Shown: positions 7,235 to 15,580 of the stretch, piece after piece | How positions within the stretch are numbered: position 1 is the first letter of the stretch | How the letters are laid out: each line of letters starts with the position of its first letter | NCBI GenBank assembly: GCA_039033795.1 | Contig: JBCCBY010000029.1 | Location: 1 to 16,871 of the forward strand | Origin: Parvularcula sp039033795 | GTDB lineage: Bacteria > Pseudomonadota > Alphaproteobacteria > Caulobacterales > Parvularculaceae | Direction of reading: 5' to 3' | DNA: 16,871 bases | Made by a program: the position numbers and the translations under genes | The notes under the pieces: generated by a model | Told to the model about the DNA's origin: nothing | What the model saw: only the letters and a program-made list of their open reading frames with translations | The model's database searches: none

Positions 7235-7603
7235 ATGCGCATCACCGACGCTGAATTGTCTGTGATGGAGGTGCTTTGGGCGGAACCAGGTCTTGGTGCA
7301 GCAGAGGTTGCTTCCCTGATTGAGGGAAAGTCGTGGTCGGACAAAACCGTGAAAACGCTGCTGGCGCGGCTGGTTGAAAAAGGGGCACTCCGCGCAGAAC
7401 AGGACGGAAGGCGTTATCTTTACACGCCGTTGATCGCGCGCGCTGAACATCAAAAGAGTGCCGTGGGCCGGTTGGCTGATAAGCTCTTTGGTGGCCGCGC
7501 CGCGCCGCTTGTGGCGCATCTTGCCGACGCGAGGGATCTCACAGATGATGATATTCTTGAACTTGAAGAACTGGTCCGGAGGCTGAAAGATGACCGTGAG
7601 TGA
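7235..7603 (+). CDS. BlaI/MecI/CopY family transcriptional repressor
   Basis: A 122-residue winged-helix repressor (Penicillinase_R family). Residues 1-70 carry the DNA-binding fold, starting ITDAELSVMEVLWAEPGLGAAEVASLI, with a recognition region SWSDKTVKTLLARLVEKGAL and the wing RRYLYTPLI. The helical C-terminal part is for dimerisation and is the region cleaved upon signalling in characterised relatives. The gene overlaps the following M56 peptidase gene by 14 bases, the standard repressor/sensor arrangement. A dyad just upstream suggests autoregulation. No beta-lactamase, penicillin-binding protein or copper-transport gene lies nearby, so the regulated target is unknown. Confidence 0.9.
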   Translation: MRITDAELSVMEVLWAEPGLGAAEVASLIEGKSWSDKTVKTLLARLVEKGALRAEQDGRRYLYTPLIARAEHQKSAVGRLADKLFGGRAAPLVAHLADARDLTDDDILELEELVRRLKDDRE

Positions 7604-8933
7604 TCTGCTTTGGCATGGCTTGACGACGACGTTCTGGGTCAGTGTATTGACGGTTTTGGTGCTCTGTGTCCGTCGTTCAGTCACGCAGCGGTGGGGCGCG
7701 CGGGTGGCGATGCTTCTTTGGCTCATCCCCGCGGCTCGGCTTTTTTTGCCCACGTTGCCGCGTGTCGTGCTCCGGTCAGGAGAGGAGGCCCAGTGGGACG
7801 CTGCTGCGGCATCGGGCGTTTCGGATCCGCCCAAAGGACCAGCGAGCGTTCCCCCGCTCACTGATCAACCAGAGCCAAAAAACGGTCTCGACCCCGTCAC
7901 CGAGGCCAATGCCATGGACGCCTTTCCAACCGACATACCGGCGATGATGCACGATCTATCGACGGCTTCCGGTTCATTGCCGTTTGTTGGCGCGCCAGGT
8001 GCGGAGCTGGCGGCGATGTTCGTTCTCAGCGTTTGGTTTGGCGGGGCAGCGATCTCGCTGGGCCTCTGCTGGGTCAATGTGCGGCGCTGGCGATTGACGA
8101 TCTTCGCCGAGGCAACACGGTCGCCCGACAGTTTGATGCCGCTCGTTGAACGGGCGCGGCTACGGGCAGGGGTCAACCGTTCGTTTCACGTGGTGGTCAG
8201 CGCAGCCGCCACAACGCCCCAGCTTCTTGGTCTTAAACGACCAGTCATCGCGCTTCCTCCCGATTTTTTTGATCGCCTTGACAGTGAGGAACAAGAGATA
8301 GCGCTTTTGCATGAGCTGGTGCATTTAAAGCGCTGTGATCTGATCATCATGGCGGTCACCGAAGCGGCAATCAGTCTTCAATGGTTCAACCCGTTAAGCC
8401 AGCGTGTACGGAAAGCCGTGCGCGACGATCAAGAAGCCGCTTGCGACGAAACGGTGCGCAGCCTTGGTGTCTGCCGACAGCGATACGCGTCTCTTTTGGT
8501 GAAAGCCGCAAGCAGGGCGTCGCGCGTGCCCGCCTTAACGCTCGAACATGGTCTTAAGGATCGTATCCTCCTGATGAGCTCGCCGGTGAGCCCACGCTTT
8601 GTGCGCCGTGTTGCTGCGCTCACAGCAATCGCTGGTGCGGCTAGCGTTGCCGCCGCAACAGCATCCTACGCAGATGTCGATATCATGCTGCTGGCGGATG
8701 AAACGGCTGACGTTGATCTTGGGCGGGGTGATCCGACTGCGACCGGCCAGCGTCGGCAGGTCGGTCTTGTTGAACCAAAAAGCACGTCTGCGTTCTATTG
8801 GGATCATTACCGTAGCGATGCGCGGGACAATCATCTTTACACTCTCCATCGAGACGAGCTGTATCAAACCCCTGCGCGCCCGCCAGTGCCGAGGTCGCCG
8901 GTGTCGGCGCTTAAAGAGCAATGGGCCGATTAG
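7590..8933 (+). CDS. M56 (BlaR1-like) membrane metallopeptidase without a penicillin-binding sensor domain
   Basis: A 447-residue membrane zinc protease, partner of the BlaI-type repressor. Membrane segments are likely near residues 10-27, 37-54, 140-162 and 338-357. The zinc site HELVH is at 241-245, with Glu282 and Asp286 in DQEAACDETV as the usual third-ligand region. In BlaR1 and MecR1 a large extracytoplasmic penicillin-binding domain follows the fourth membrane segment. Here only about 85 polar residues follow (ADVDIMLLADETADVDLG and onward), with no recognisable serine-active-site motifs. A loop of about 80 residues rich in Pro and acidic residues lies between segments 2 and 3. It probably senses an envelope signal by other means and triggers loss of the repressor (inference). 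Confidence 0.87.
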   Translation: MTVSDLLWHGLTTTFWVSVLTVLVLCVRRSVTQRWGARVAMLLWLIPAARLFLPTLPRVVLRSGEEAQWDAAAASGVSDPPKGPASVPPLTDQPEPKNGLDPVTEANAMDAFPTDIPAMMHDLSTASGSLPFVGAPGAELAAMFVLSVWFGGAAISLGLCWVNVRRWRLTIFAEATRSPDSLMPLVERARLRAGVNRSFHVVVSAAATTPQLLGLKRPVIALPPDFFDRLDSEEQEIALLHELVHLKRCDLIIMAVTEAAISLQWFNPLSQRVRKAVRDDQEAACDETVRSLGVCRQRYASLLVKAASRASRVPALTLEHGLKDRILLMSSPVSPRFVRRVAALTAIAGAASVAAATASYADVDIMLLADETADVDLGRGDPTATGQRRQVGLVEPKSTSAFYWDHYRSDARDNHLYTLHRDELYQTPARPPVPRSPVSALKEQWAD

Positions 8934-9378
8934 CGGTCACGGGGGGTCATCCTGCGCGGGACCAGGCAATAGGCTTCGATGCTGCTGGAGGAGGCCGTAA
9001 AAAGGTGCAGCGACCCGTGATGCCCTGCACCTGGCGGCAACAAACGGTGGAGCGCGCCATCGTTTCAGCCAAAGCGAGCACCACCGGGGTTCAAATGATG
9101 CACCGACGTTCCTGAAGGCGTCTGTCAAGGCCGCCAACGAACCGGCGCATGCGGCGTGAGACGAAAGGGGGGCGCGCTTCTTGTCACCGCAACGACCGGG
9201 CGCTTTTGCGGGCTGGTCAAGAGCGTGCCGGCGGCATGTTCGCGGCCTTCCCCGCACGCAATTCGCGCTCGCGCATCAGCGTTGCTCAACAGGCTGCTCT
9301 ATCGCGCTTGCATCCTTGCCTTTCAAGCGTCACGATTAACTAAAAAAAGAACATCGTTGCTTGATCGGAGGAATTGAA
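8934..9378. other. Gene-poor interval of about 445 bases
   Basis: No convincing gene is present on either strand; the short open frames give Arg/Pro/Ala-rich or low-quality products without motifs. I looked for the conserved cores of SRP RNA, RNase P RNA and tmRNA and did not see them. A 7-bp hairpin, GGTGCAG (9004-9010) with CTGCACC (9025-9031), lies 70 bases after the M56 stop but has no T run. The last 60 bases are AT-richer and may hold the promoter of the acyl-CoA ligase gene. Confidence 0.6.
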
Positions 9379-11001
9379 GTGCTTGGACAAATGCAAAACA
9401 CACCGCTGCTGCTGACGGATATTTTACGTCAAGCGGTGCGGAACTTTCCGAACCAGGAGATTGTTACCCGGTTGGTGGAGGGCGGTATCCATCGCTATAC
9501 CTTTGTGGATGCTTCTAAGCGCATTGCTCAACTGGCGCACGCGTTGACAGAAATGGGGATCGGGCGCGGCGACAGGATTGGCGTGATTGGCTGGAACACC
9601 CACCGGCAACTCGAGCTTTATTATGCGATTTCGGGCATTGGAGCGATTTGCCATACAATCAATCCGCGGCTTGGCCCTGATAATGCCGGGTACGTCGTGA
9701 ATCACGCCGAAGACAAGGTTCTTTTTTACGATGCCACGTTTGCGCCTTTGGTGGCGGCGATCGCGCCTGGGGCAAAAAGCGTTGAGCGGTTTGTTGAGCT
9801 GTGTCCTGATGGATCAGTCAGCGATAACGGTCTTGAAGCAGAGAGTTTTGAAACCCTCATTGCTGGCCACCCAGACGATTTCGATTGGCCCTCGTTTGAT
9901 GAAAACACCGCCTGTTCCATGTGCTACACGTCAGGAACAACGGGCAAGCCCAAAGGCGTTCTCTACTCGCATCGTTCACTGGTGCTCGAAGCGATCGTGT
10001 CTTGCCTACCCACGGGCCTTGGGTGTTCGCAAAGCGATACTGTGCTGCCTGTTGTGCCAATGTTCCATGTCAATGCTTGGGGCGTTCCTTATACGTCACT
10101 CCTTGTTGGTATGAAGCTCGTTATGCCTGGCCCTGGACTTGACGGTGCGAGCCTCCATGATCTCATTATCAACGAGAATGTCACCTATGCCCTCGGTGTG
10201 CCAACGGTTTGGCTTAATTTGCTTGCCTATATTGAAGAGAACAATCTCGACCTCGGGAAATTGCGGTACAGTCTCGTCGGCGGCGCTGCGCTGAGTGCGA
10301 AGATTATCAAAGGGTATGAGAAATACGGTGTACGGACCCGCCAAGGGTGGGGCATGACGGAGATGTCACCGCTGGGCACCGTCAATATGGAGTCGCCGGG
10401 CTTTTATGATTTGCCAGAGGACGAGCGTGTGACGCTTCAGCTTCGTCAAGGCCAAGCGATGCCGTTCGTTGATATGCGGATCGTCGCGCATGATGGCACC
10501 CCGCTCCCGCATGATGGAGAATCGGACGGCATCCTTCAGGTGCGAGGCCCATGGATTATCGACAGCTATTTCAAGGCTGATAAATCGGCGGTGGACACGG
10601 ACAATTGGTTCGACACCGGTGATGTTGCTGTGATCCACCCCGACGGGACGATGCAGATCACAGACCGAGCAAAAGACGTCATCAAGTCGGGCGGGGAATG
10701 GATCAGCTCGATCGACATTGAGAACTTGGCGCTCAGCCATCCTGATGTCGCGCAAGCGGCGGCGCTTGGGATGCCCCATCCAAAATGGGACGAGCGACCC
10801 TTGTTGGTCGTCCAACTCAAAGATGGGGTGAGCGGTGATACCCGGGCCATTCAAGAGTTCGTCAATGGTCAGTTGTCGAAGATCAGTTGGGTTGATGATG
10901 TTCAAGTCGTGGCCGAGATTCCTCTTGGCGCGACGGGCAAAGTTCTCAAAACAAAGCTGCGCGAGCAGTTCGCCGGGTACACGCTTCCCACCGCAGCTTA
11001 A
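9379..11001 (+). CDS. Medium/long-chain fatty acid-CoA ligase (AMP-binding family)
   Basis: A 540-residue acyl-CoA synthetase that activates a fatty acid with ATP through an acyl-adenylate to form acyl-CoA for beta-oxidation or lipid synthesis. Adenylation motifs are TSGTTGKPKG (184-193), GWGMTE (323-328), FDTGD (411-415), TDRAKDVIKSGGEWIS (428-443) and the catalytic lysine K521 in GATGKVLK. The sequence resembles the AlkK/FadD3-like group, whose members start MLG-M-(N/D). This supports the GTG at 9379, which has CGGAGGA (9366-9372) six bases upstream; the in-frame TTG at 9361 lies before that site and is not the start. Chain-length preference cannot be read from sequence. No other fatty acid gene is adjacent. 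Confidence 0.9.
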   Translation: MLGQMQNTPLLLTDILRQAVRNFPNQEIVTRLVEGGIHRYTFVDASKRIAQLAHALTEMGIGRGDRIGVIGWNTHRQLELYYAISGIGAICHTINPRLGPDNAGYVVNHAEDKVLFYDATFAPLVAAIAPGAKSVERFVELCPDGSVSDNGLEAESFETLIAGHPDDFDWPSFDENTACSMCYTSGTTGKPKGVLYSHRSLVLEAIVSCLPTGLGCSQSDTVLPVVPMFHVNAWGVPYTSLLVGMKLVMPGPGLDGASLHDLIINENVTYALGVPTVWLNLLAYIEENNLDLGKLRYSLVGGAALSAKIIKGYEKYGVRTRQGWGMTEMSPLGTVNMESPGFYDLPEDERVTLQLRQGQAMPFVDMRIVAHDGTPLPHDGESDGILQVRGPWIIDSYFKADKSAVDTDNWFDTGDVAVIHPDGTMQITDRAKDVIKSGGEWISSIDIENLALSHPDVAQAAALGMPHPKWDERPLLVVQLKDGVSGDTRAIQEFVNGQLSKISWVDDVQVVAEIPLGATGKVLKTKLREQFAGYTLPTAA

Positions 11002-11012
11002 TGCCCGTTGGC

Positions 11013-11037
11013 GGGAGGGGCGTTATCGCCCCGTCCC
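11013..11037. terminator. GC-rich hairpin between convergent genes
   Basis: GGGGCG (11017-11022) and CGCCCC (11027-11032) form a perfect six-pair stem with a TTAT loop. It extends by GGGA/TCCC (11013-11016 with 11034-11037) around one bulged G. It lies 11 bases after the acyl-CoA ligase stop and 42 bases before the AsmA stop. There is no clear T run on either strand, so termination here may be weak or Rho-assisted. Confidence 0.55.
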
Positions 11038-11079
11038 ATTCCTTCAGACCCATTGTGCCCTCAGACCTATCGTGAACGG

Positions 11080-13128
11080 TTAGTCTGGGTCGTCATCGTC
11101 ATTACGCCGATTGTTACCGAGGAAGCCGCCAATGAGGCGGTTCGCTTCGGACCGGGCGCGCTCTCTCAGCGCGTCTTGCGGCGTTTCGTTGTCGTCGAGT
11201 TGAACCCCGATATCGCCCAGAAGATCAGAGGCCAATCCGCGTGCAGCACGATTAATGAGTGGCTGTGTGTCAATTTTGATCGAAGGATCGTTGAATGTCC
11301 CTGAGACAGTGACCGGGAGCGGCATTTCTGTAAAATCCGCTAACTGAGGGTCTTTGCCGGCAAGATTGATATCCATGGTGAACGCCTGGGGCGCAAGCGA
11401 GATGTTTCCGCCAACGCGCGCGCGGACCACATTCGAAAGGAGCTGGGCGTTGTTGATTGTCACCTCACCATCGGTGATGGTCACACCAAAATCGGCAAGA
11501 TCGAAATCGGTCTGGGCGGATGGTCGAACCGCGTTCGTCCCCAGGTTGGAGGCCGCGCCTAGGATTGCTTGCGGCACGGCCGTCCCGGCTTGGATCTGGT
11601 TCACAAGGTCTATACCGGTGTTGGCAATCTCGCCGAGATTGATGCCGGCGATGGCGCCCTGATTGATATCGGCCCCCATTGATCCGCTGAGGGTCTCGAC
11701 CCATGCCTTTTGACTTGCGCCCGTCATGTTGAGATCAAGGTTGATATCTCCGGTTCCCGCGAGACGATCTGTACCAAGAAGAGCGGGAGCAGCCTCAGCA
11801 AAAGACACCCCAGCCATGACAAAGTCGATGCTCACCGTCGGCGTTCTTTTGTTGGCGGCAACCGTCACCACGCCATTGGCCGTGCCCGAGAATGCGCGCG
11901 CTCGGTTGAGTTTAGCGGTGAGCTTTCCATTTCTGATTGTCACCCGCGAGGCCACATCGGTCAGCTCATAGGTCGGAAGAACGACGCGCGCCGCATTCAC
12001 CGTCAAATTTGCATCGATTGTTCGGAGCGCTGACAGATCGATCTCCTCCTCCGACCACGCGGGGAAGGGCTCAGGCTCTCCCGCTCCGCCGCCGGGGGAT
12101 TGGCTGTCGTCGGCAGGCATAAACGGACGAAGATCAACCAGCGAAAGATCCGCCCGACCCGATGCCTTTGGACGCTTCCCAGCGAGGTTCAATGTGAATT
12201 CAGACGTGCCCTGAAGAACCGCTGAGCTGATATTGGCGTCCTTAATGTCCAATTGTTCCGCCGTCCCGGTAAGGGAGGCGTCAAAACCAATCGCGCCAAG
12301 CGGCAGCAAAGCCTCCACACCATCCTCCCCCAAAAGAGGTTTCAATCCGACGATATCGGGCAGGTTGGCGATGATGGTGCCCTCAAGATTGGCCGGCTCT
12401 CCGGTGAGCGACAGGTCGCTGTCGATCTGGTTGTCGGCAAACCGCAGCCCGATGCGTGCGTCGGACGAACCGCCCGAAGAAAGCGCGGTGGGATCGTCAA
12501 TCTGCAGATCAACAGCGAACGGAATGTCTTCAAGATCCATGGACCCTTTGATCACCAGTGGACCGCGCTCGCCTGGCAGTTTCAGTGTGATGTTGGTGTT
12601 CTCTGCACGATAGGCGATGTCGGGCGTCAGGTACGCCAAGGCGCCGTTTTTGATCTCAATGGTCCCCGAGAGCCGTGAAATATCGGCGCTTGCTGCGGCT
12701 GGCTCGTCCCCGTCAACAACCATGTCCTCGCCAGCAGAGGGGGGAGTTTCGAAGGTGAAATTGTTGGTGCCGTTGGCTTTTTCTTCGAGGTTGATCGTCG
12801 GGCTTTCGAGCACGAAGGCATCGATCTGCACGTTGCCTTGCAGCAGAGGAAAAAGTGCAACAGCAAAGCGTGCTTCCTGAACGCGGACCAGAAAAGGCGC
12901 AGAGAAGCCCGGTGCATTGGCAACTTCAAAATCGCTGATCGTGAGCCGCGGCGGCAAGACCGTGAGCCCGGTGACCTCGCCAATGGACACCTTTCGCCCA
13001 AGCGAATCAGAGGCTGCAATCTCTGCCCGCTCGACCAGATCTTCGGTCTTCAGCACCATGGGCAGCGCAAGGGCGGCCACCAAGAGCAAAAGCAAAATTC
13101 CGCCTATGATGCGCAGAAAGAGGTTCAT
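11080..13128 (-). CDS. AsmA family envelope protein
   Basis: A 682-residue AsmA-like protein. AsmA-family members are inner-membrane-anchored with a long periplasmic beta-rich groove and are linked to lipid transport and outer-membrane homeostasis. Residues 5-27 form the N-terminal membrane anchor. The AsmA N-terminal domain follows, with the motif LGRKVSIGEVTGLTVLPPRLTISDFEVAN near 43-71. A C-terminal AsmA_2-like part around residues 400-620 has the recurrent GTGDINLDLNMTGAS, GSMGADINQGAIAGINLGE and ISLAPQAFTMDINLAGKDPQ patterns. A Pro/Gly/Glu linker lies near 340-355 and the tail is acidic (DDDDPD). The ATG overlaps the stop of the upstream DUF6324-type gene as ATGA, so translation is probably coupled. 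Confidence 0.85.
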   Translation of the reverse strand: MNLFLRIIGGILLLLLVAALALPMVLKTEDLVERAEIAASDSLGRKVSIGEVTGLTVLPPRLTISDFEVANAPGFSAPFLVRVQEARFAVALFPLLQGNVQIDAFVLESPTINLEEKANGTNNFTFETPPSAGEDMVVDGDEPAAASADISRLSGTIEIKNGALAYLTPDIAYRAENTNITLKLPGERGPLVIKGSMDLEDIPFAVDLQIDDPTALSSGGSSDARIGLRFADNQIDSDLSLTGEPANLEGTIIANLPDIVGLKPLLGEDGVEALLPLGAIGFDASLTGTAEQLDIKDANISSAVLQGTSEFTLNLAGKRPKASGRADLSLVDLRPFMPADDSQSPGGGAGEPEPFPAWSEEEIDLSALRTIDANLTVNAARVVLPTYELTDVASRVTIRNGKLTAKLNRARAFSGTANGVVTVAANKRTPTVSIDFVMAGVSFAEAAPALLGTDRLAGTGDINLDLNMTGASQKAWVETLSGSMGADINQGAIAGINLGEIANTGIDLVNQIQAGTAVPQAILGAASNLGTNAVRPSAQTDFDLADFGVTITDGEVTINNAQLLSNVVRARVGGNISLAPQAFTMDINLAGKDPQLADFTEMPLPVTVSGTFNDPSIKIDTQPLINRAARGLASDLLGDIGVQLDDNETPQDALRERARSEANRLIGGFLGNNRRNDDDDPD

Positions 13129-13313
13129 CGCTCCATCTCCCGGGCCATTGCCGCCGCTGTTCGCAGCTCATCCGCTATTGATTCGGCATCATCTGGTTCA
13201 AAATCGAGGGGCAGGTCCACCCCAGAACCGCGAATATAAATGCGAACCATGCCACCGTCCGTGGCGCCCACTTGTAAGTCGGCCGCTATGTCACTGTTGG
13301 TGTTCAGGCCCAT
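13125..13313 (-). CDS. DUF6324-type small protein
   Basis: A 62-residue acidic cytoplasmic protein: MGLNTNSDIAADLQVGAT at the N-terminus, then a strand MVRIYIRG, DLPLDFEPDDAESIADEL and a C-terminal helix. It resembles the short alphaproteobacterial DUF6324 family of unknown function (from memory). I chose ATG 13313, preceded by GGAG ten bases upstream, because the frame further upstream encodes an Arg/Pro-rich leader unlike the family and crosses into the recA promoter region. Its stop overlaps the AsmA start by 4 bases. Confidence 0.75.
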   Translation of the reverse strand: MGLNTNSDIAADLQVGATDGGMVRIYIRGSGVDLPLDFEPDDAESIADELRTAAAMAREMER

Positions 13314-13384
13314 CGCTGGTCTTCTCCTTCGGCGTGTCGCAGTGGGCGTGTGCAACTCGATGTCATCACACCTCTTGCGCTTAA

Positions 13385-13399
13385 GAACAAAATAGGTAC
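13385..13399 (+). promoter_or_regulatory. LexA-box-like site upstream of recA
   Basis: GAAC (13385-13388), seven bases, then GTAC (13396-13399). The alphaproteobacterial SOS box is a direct repeat GAAC-N7-GAAC (GTTC-N7-GTTC on the other strand), so this has one mismatch. It lies 50 bases before the recA start, a normal operator distance, in the interval shared with the divergent DUF6324-AsmA operon. Confidence 0.5.
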
Positions 13400-13449
13400 A
13401 AAGCAATCTTAATGAACAGGCCTTGGCCGATGAAGAGGATATGCCCACC

Positions 13450-14520
13450 ATGGCGAGAGACTTTAAAGTAGTGGACGGCGGAATGGACAAGGCAAAGGCC
13501 CTCGAGGCAGCGCTTTCTCAGATCGATAAGGCCTTCGGCAAGGGCTCGGTGATGCGATTGGGGGGAAATGATTCGGTTGTGCAAATCGAAGCAATTTCGT
13601 CGGGGTCGCTGGGGCTCGACATCGCCTTAGGGATTGGCGGTCTGCCGAAGGGGCGGGTTGTGGAGATCTATGGCCCGGAAAGTTCGGGCAAAACCACCCT
13701 GGCGCTGCATGTGGTGGCGGAGGCGCAAAAGCAGGGCGGCACCGCGGCCTTTATCGATGCTGAACATGCGCTTGATCCCACCTATGCCAAAAAACTGGGT
13801 GTGGATCTCGATGATCTTTTGATTTCCCAGCCTGATACTGGGGAGCAATCCTTGGAAATTGCTGACACATTGGTGCGCTCGGGTGCTGTTGATGTGTTGG
13901 TGATTGATTCGGTGGCGGCCCTGACACCGCGCGCTGAACTCGAAGGTGATATGGGCGACAGTTTGCCTGGTCTTCAAGCGCGGCTCATGAGCCAAGCTTT
14001 GCGCAAGCTCACAGGCTCGATAGCGCGATCCAACACGCTTGTGATTTTTATCAACCAGATCCGGCTGAAAATCGGCGTGATGTTTGGGTCACCGGAAACA
14101 ACGACCGGCGGGAATGCCCTCAAATTCTATTCGAGCGTGCGGCTTGATATCCGTCGCATCGGTTCCATTAAGCAGCGCGACGAAATTATTGGCAATCAGA
14201 CCAGGGTCAAGGTCGTGAAGAACAAGGTGGCCCCGCCATTTAAAGAGGTGGAGTTCGATATTCTTTACGGGGAGGGTATTTCCAAGGTTGGTGAGCTCAT
14301 TGATCTGGGTGTGCTTGGCAATGTCATCGATAAATCAGGCAGCTGGTACAGCTACAACTCGGAGCGCATCGGGCAGGGGCGGGAGAACGCCAAACAGTTC
14401 TTGCGGGATCACCCAGAACTCGCAGCTGAGATTGAAAATCAAGTGCGCGCCAATGCAGGTTTGATCAGCGAAGATCTGCTTGTTGGTCCCGACGAAAGCG
14501 ATGGATCGTCCACTGCTTAA
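13450..14520 (+). CDS. recA: Recombinase RecA
   Basis: RecA coats single-stranded DNA, drives homologous strand exchange and triggers LexA self-cleavage. From ATG 13450 it has 356 residues, normal for the class. Seen in order: the DKAKALEAALSQIDKAFGKGSVMRLG N-terminal region, Walker A GPESSGKT (75-82), the catalytic Glu105 in FIDAEHALDP, Walker B VLVID (149-153), the DNA-binding loop region MGDSLPGLQARLMSQALRKLTGSI, FINQIR, and loop 2 around GSPETTTGGNALKFY. In-frame alternatives are ATG 13441 and TTG 13423. An AGAGGA stretch at 13434-13439 is too close to 13441 but ten bases from 13450, which decides the start. Probably SOS-regulated. Confidence 0.97.
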   Translation: MARDFKVVDGGMDKAKALEAALSQIDKAFGKGSVMRLGGNDSVVQIEAISSGSLGLDIALGIGGLPKGRVVEIYGPESSGKTTLALHVVAEAQKQGGTAAFIDAEHALDPTYAKKLGVDLDDLLISQPDTGEQSLEIADTLVRSGAVDVLVIDSVAALTPRAELEGDMGDSLPGLQARLMSQALRKLTGSIARSNTLVIFINQIRLKIGVMFGSPETTTGGNALKFYSSVRLDIRRIGSIKQRDEIIGNQTRVKVVKNKVAPPFKEVEFDILYGEGISKVGELIDLGVLGNVIDKSGSWYSYNSERIGQGRENAKQFLRDHPELAAEIENQVRANAGLISEDLLVGPDESDGSSTA

Positions 14521-14633
14521 GGTGCCATAGCAGCGCATCTGAAAGAGATCGGGGGCGCAGGGCTTTTCCTATTTAAGCGATTGCGCTAGCGCCGCTCTAA
14601 CAGAGGGGAACTCTTTTCCCATCGCCAAAAAAT

Positions 14634-15275
14634 GTGCTGTTTATGGGCTTTGCCGAACTTGCATTTTACACCTTCGCCGTCACAGCCATAGCCAGCGGAT
14701 TGGGTGTTGTTCTGGCTCGTAATCCAGTTCATTCCGTGCTCTGTTTGATTTTGGCGTTTATCGCAACGGCCGGGTTGTTCGTTTTGATGGGGGCGGAGTA
14801 TCTCGCCTTCTTGCTTGTCGTTGTCTACGTGGGCGCGGTTGCGGTTCTGTTCCTCTTCGTTGTGATGATGCTGGACGTCGACTTTGCTGAGCTGCGTGCT
14901 GATTATGCCAAATATGCGCCACTCGGATTGGTGGTCGCTATCGCCCTTGTCGTCCAAGTCGGGATGATCGTTGCTGCATGGCAACTCCCCGATGCGGCCC
15001 GCCAAACCCGTGCGCAGCCGACAGAGATCATGCAGCGCGCCAATGGGGAACCAGCGAGCAATGCCGAACAACTCGGCATGGTTCTCTACACCGAGTATGT
15101 GCACTTCTTTCAAATCGCCGGCCTCGTTCTGCTGGTTGCCATGATCGGCGCTATTTTGCTCACCTTCCGGGAGAGGCGCGGTGTGAAGACCCAGGATGTC
15201 GGGCGGCAGGTTGGCCGAACCCGGAAGGATGCCGTCGATATCGTCTCGGTGCCGACCGGAAGGGGGGTCAATTGA
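14634..15275 (+). CDS. nuoJ: NADH-quinone oxidoreductase subunit J
   Basis: A 213-residue membrane-arm subunit of complex I with about five membrane segments. The family signature RNPVHSVLCLILAFIATAGLFVLMGAEYLAFLLVVVYVGAVAVLFLFVVMMLDVDFAELR, given here only as a region (about residues 25-85), is intact, including the pi-bulge helix YVGAVAVLFLFVVMML. The start is GTG 14634 or ATG 14643; neither has a clear ribosome binding site. The stop shares one base with nuoK (TGATG). nuoI would normally precede this gene; here recA does, 113 bases upstream. Confidence 0.92.
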   Translation: MLFMGFAELAFYTFAVTAIASGLGVVLARNPVHSVLCLILAFIATAGLFVLMGAEYLAFLLVVVYVGAVAVLFLFVVMMLDVDFAELRADYAKYAPLGLVVAIALVVQVGMIVAAWQLPDAARQTRAQPTEIMQRANGEPASNAEQLGMVLYTEYVHFFQIAGLVLLVAMIGAILLTFRERRGVKTQDVGRQVGRTRKDAVDIVSVPTGRGVN

Positions 15276-15577
15276 TGGGCTTGTCGAGCTATTTGACAGT
15301 CGCGGCAATTCTTTTTGCGATCGGTGTTGCAGGAATTTTCCTTAATCGGAAAAATGTCATCATTATTCTGATGTCCATTGAGCTGATGTTGTTATCGGTG
15401 AACATCAATTTCGTCGCCTTCTCTATGTTTCTTGAGGATCTGGTCGGCCAGGTGTTTGCCTTTATGGTGTTGACGGTGGCGGCTGCTGAGGCGGCTATTG
15501 GCCTGGCGATCCTGGTGACCTTTTTCAGAAATCGTGGCGATATTGCTGTCACCTCTGCCAATTCGATGAGGAACTGA
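15275..15577 (+). CDS. nuoK: NADH-quinone oxidoreductase subunit K
   Basis: A 100-residue antiporter-like membrane subunit of complex I, of standard length, with three membrane segments. Conserved features include LNRKNVIIILMSIELMLLSVNINFVAFS, with the membrane glutamate in SIELML, and AAAEAAIGLAILVTFFRNRG, with the second glutamate in AEAAIG; both are part of the proton path in characterised enzymes. The ATG overlaps the nuoJ stop, and AAGGGGGG lies about seven bases upstream. Confidence 0.95.
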   Translation: MGLSSYLTVAAILFAIGVAGIFLNRKNVIIILMSIELMLLSVNINFVAFSMFLEDLVGQVFAFMVLTVAAAEAAIGLAILVTFFRNRGDIAVTSANSMRN

Positions 15578-15580
15578 CCC

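Noticed and set aside
9004..9031. Hairpin as a small RNA or terminator
   Set aside because: Only seven pairs with a 14-base loop and no T run; nothing else supports it.
9361..9378. TTG at 9361 as start of the acyl-CoA ligase
   Set aside because: The ribosome binding site CGGAGGA lies after it, and homologues begin at the MLG-M motif encoded from GTG 9379.
14606..14620. GGGAA/TTCCC hairpin as the recA terminator
   Set aside because: The stem has five pairs and no following T run, and it is nearly 90 bases after the stop.
14978..15577. Long upstream extension of nuoK
   Set aside because: The extra 99 residues overlap nuoJ in another frame; ATG 15275 gives the standard 100-residue NuoK.
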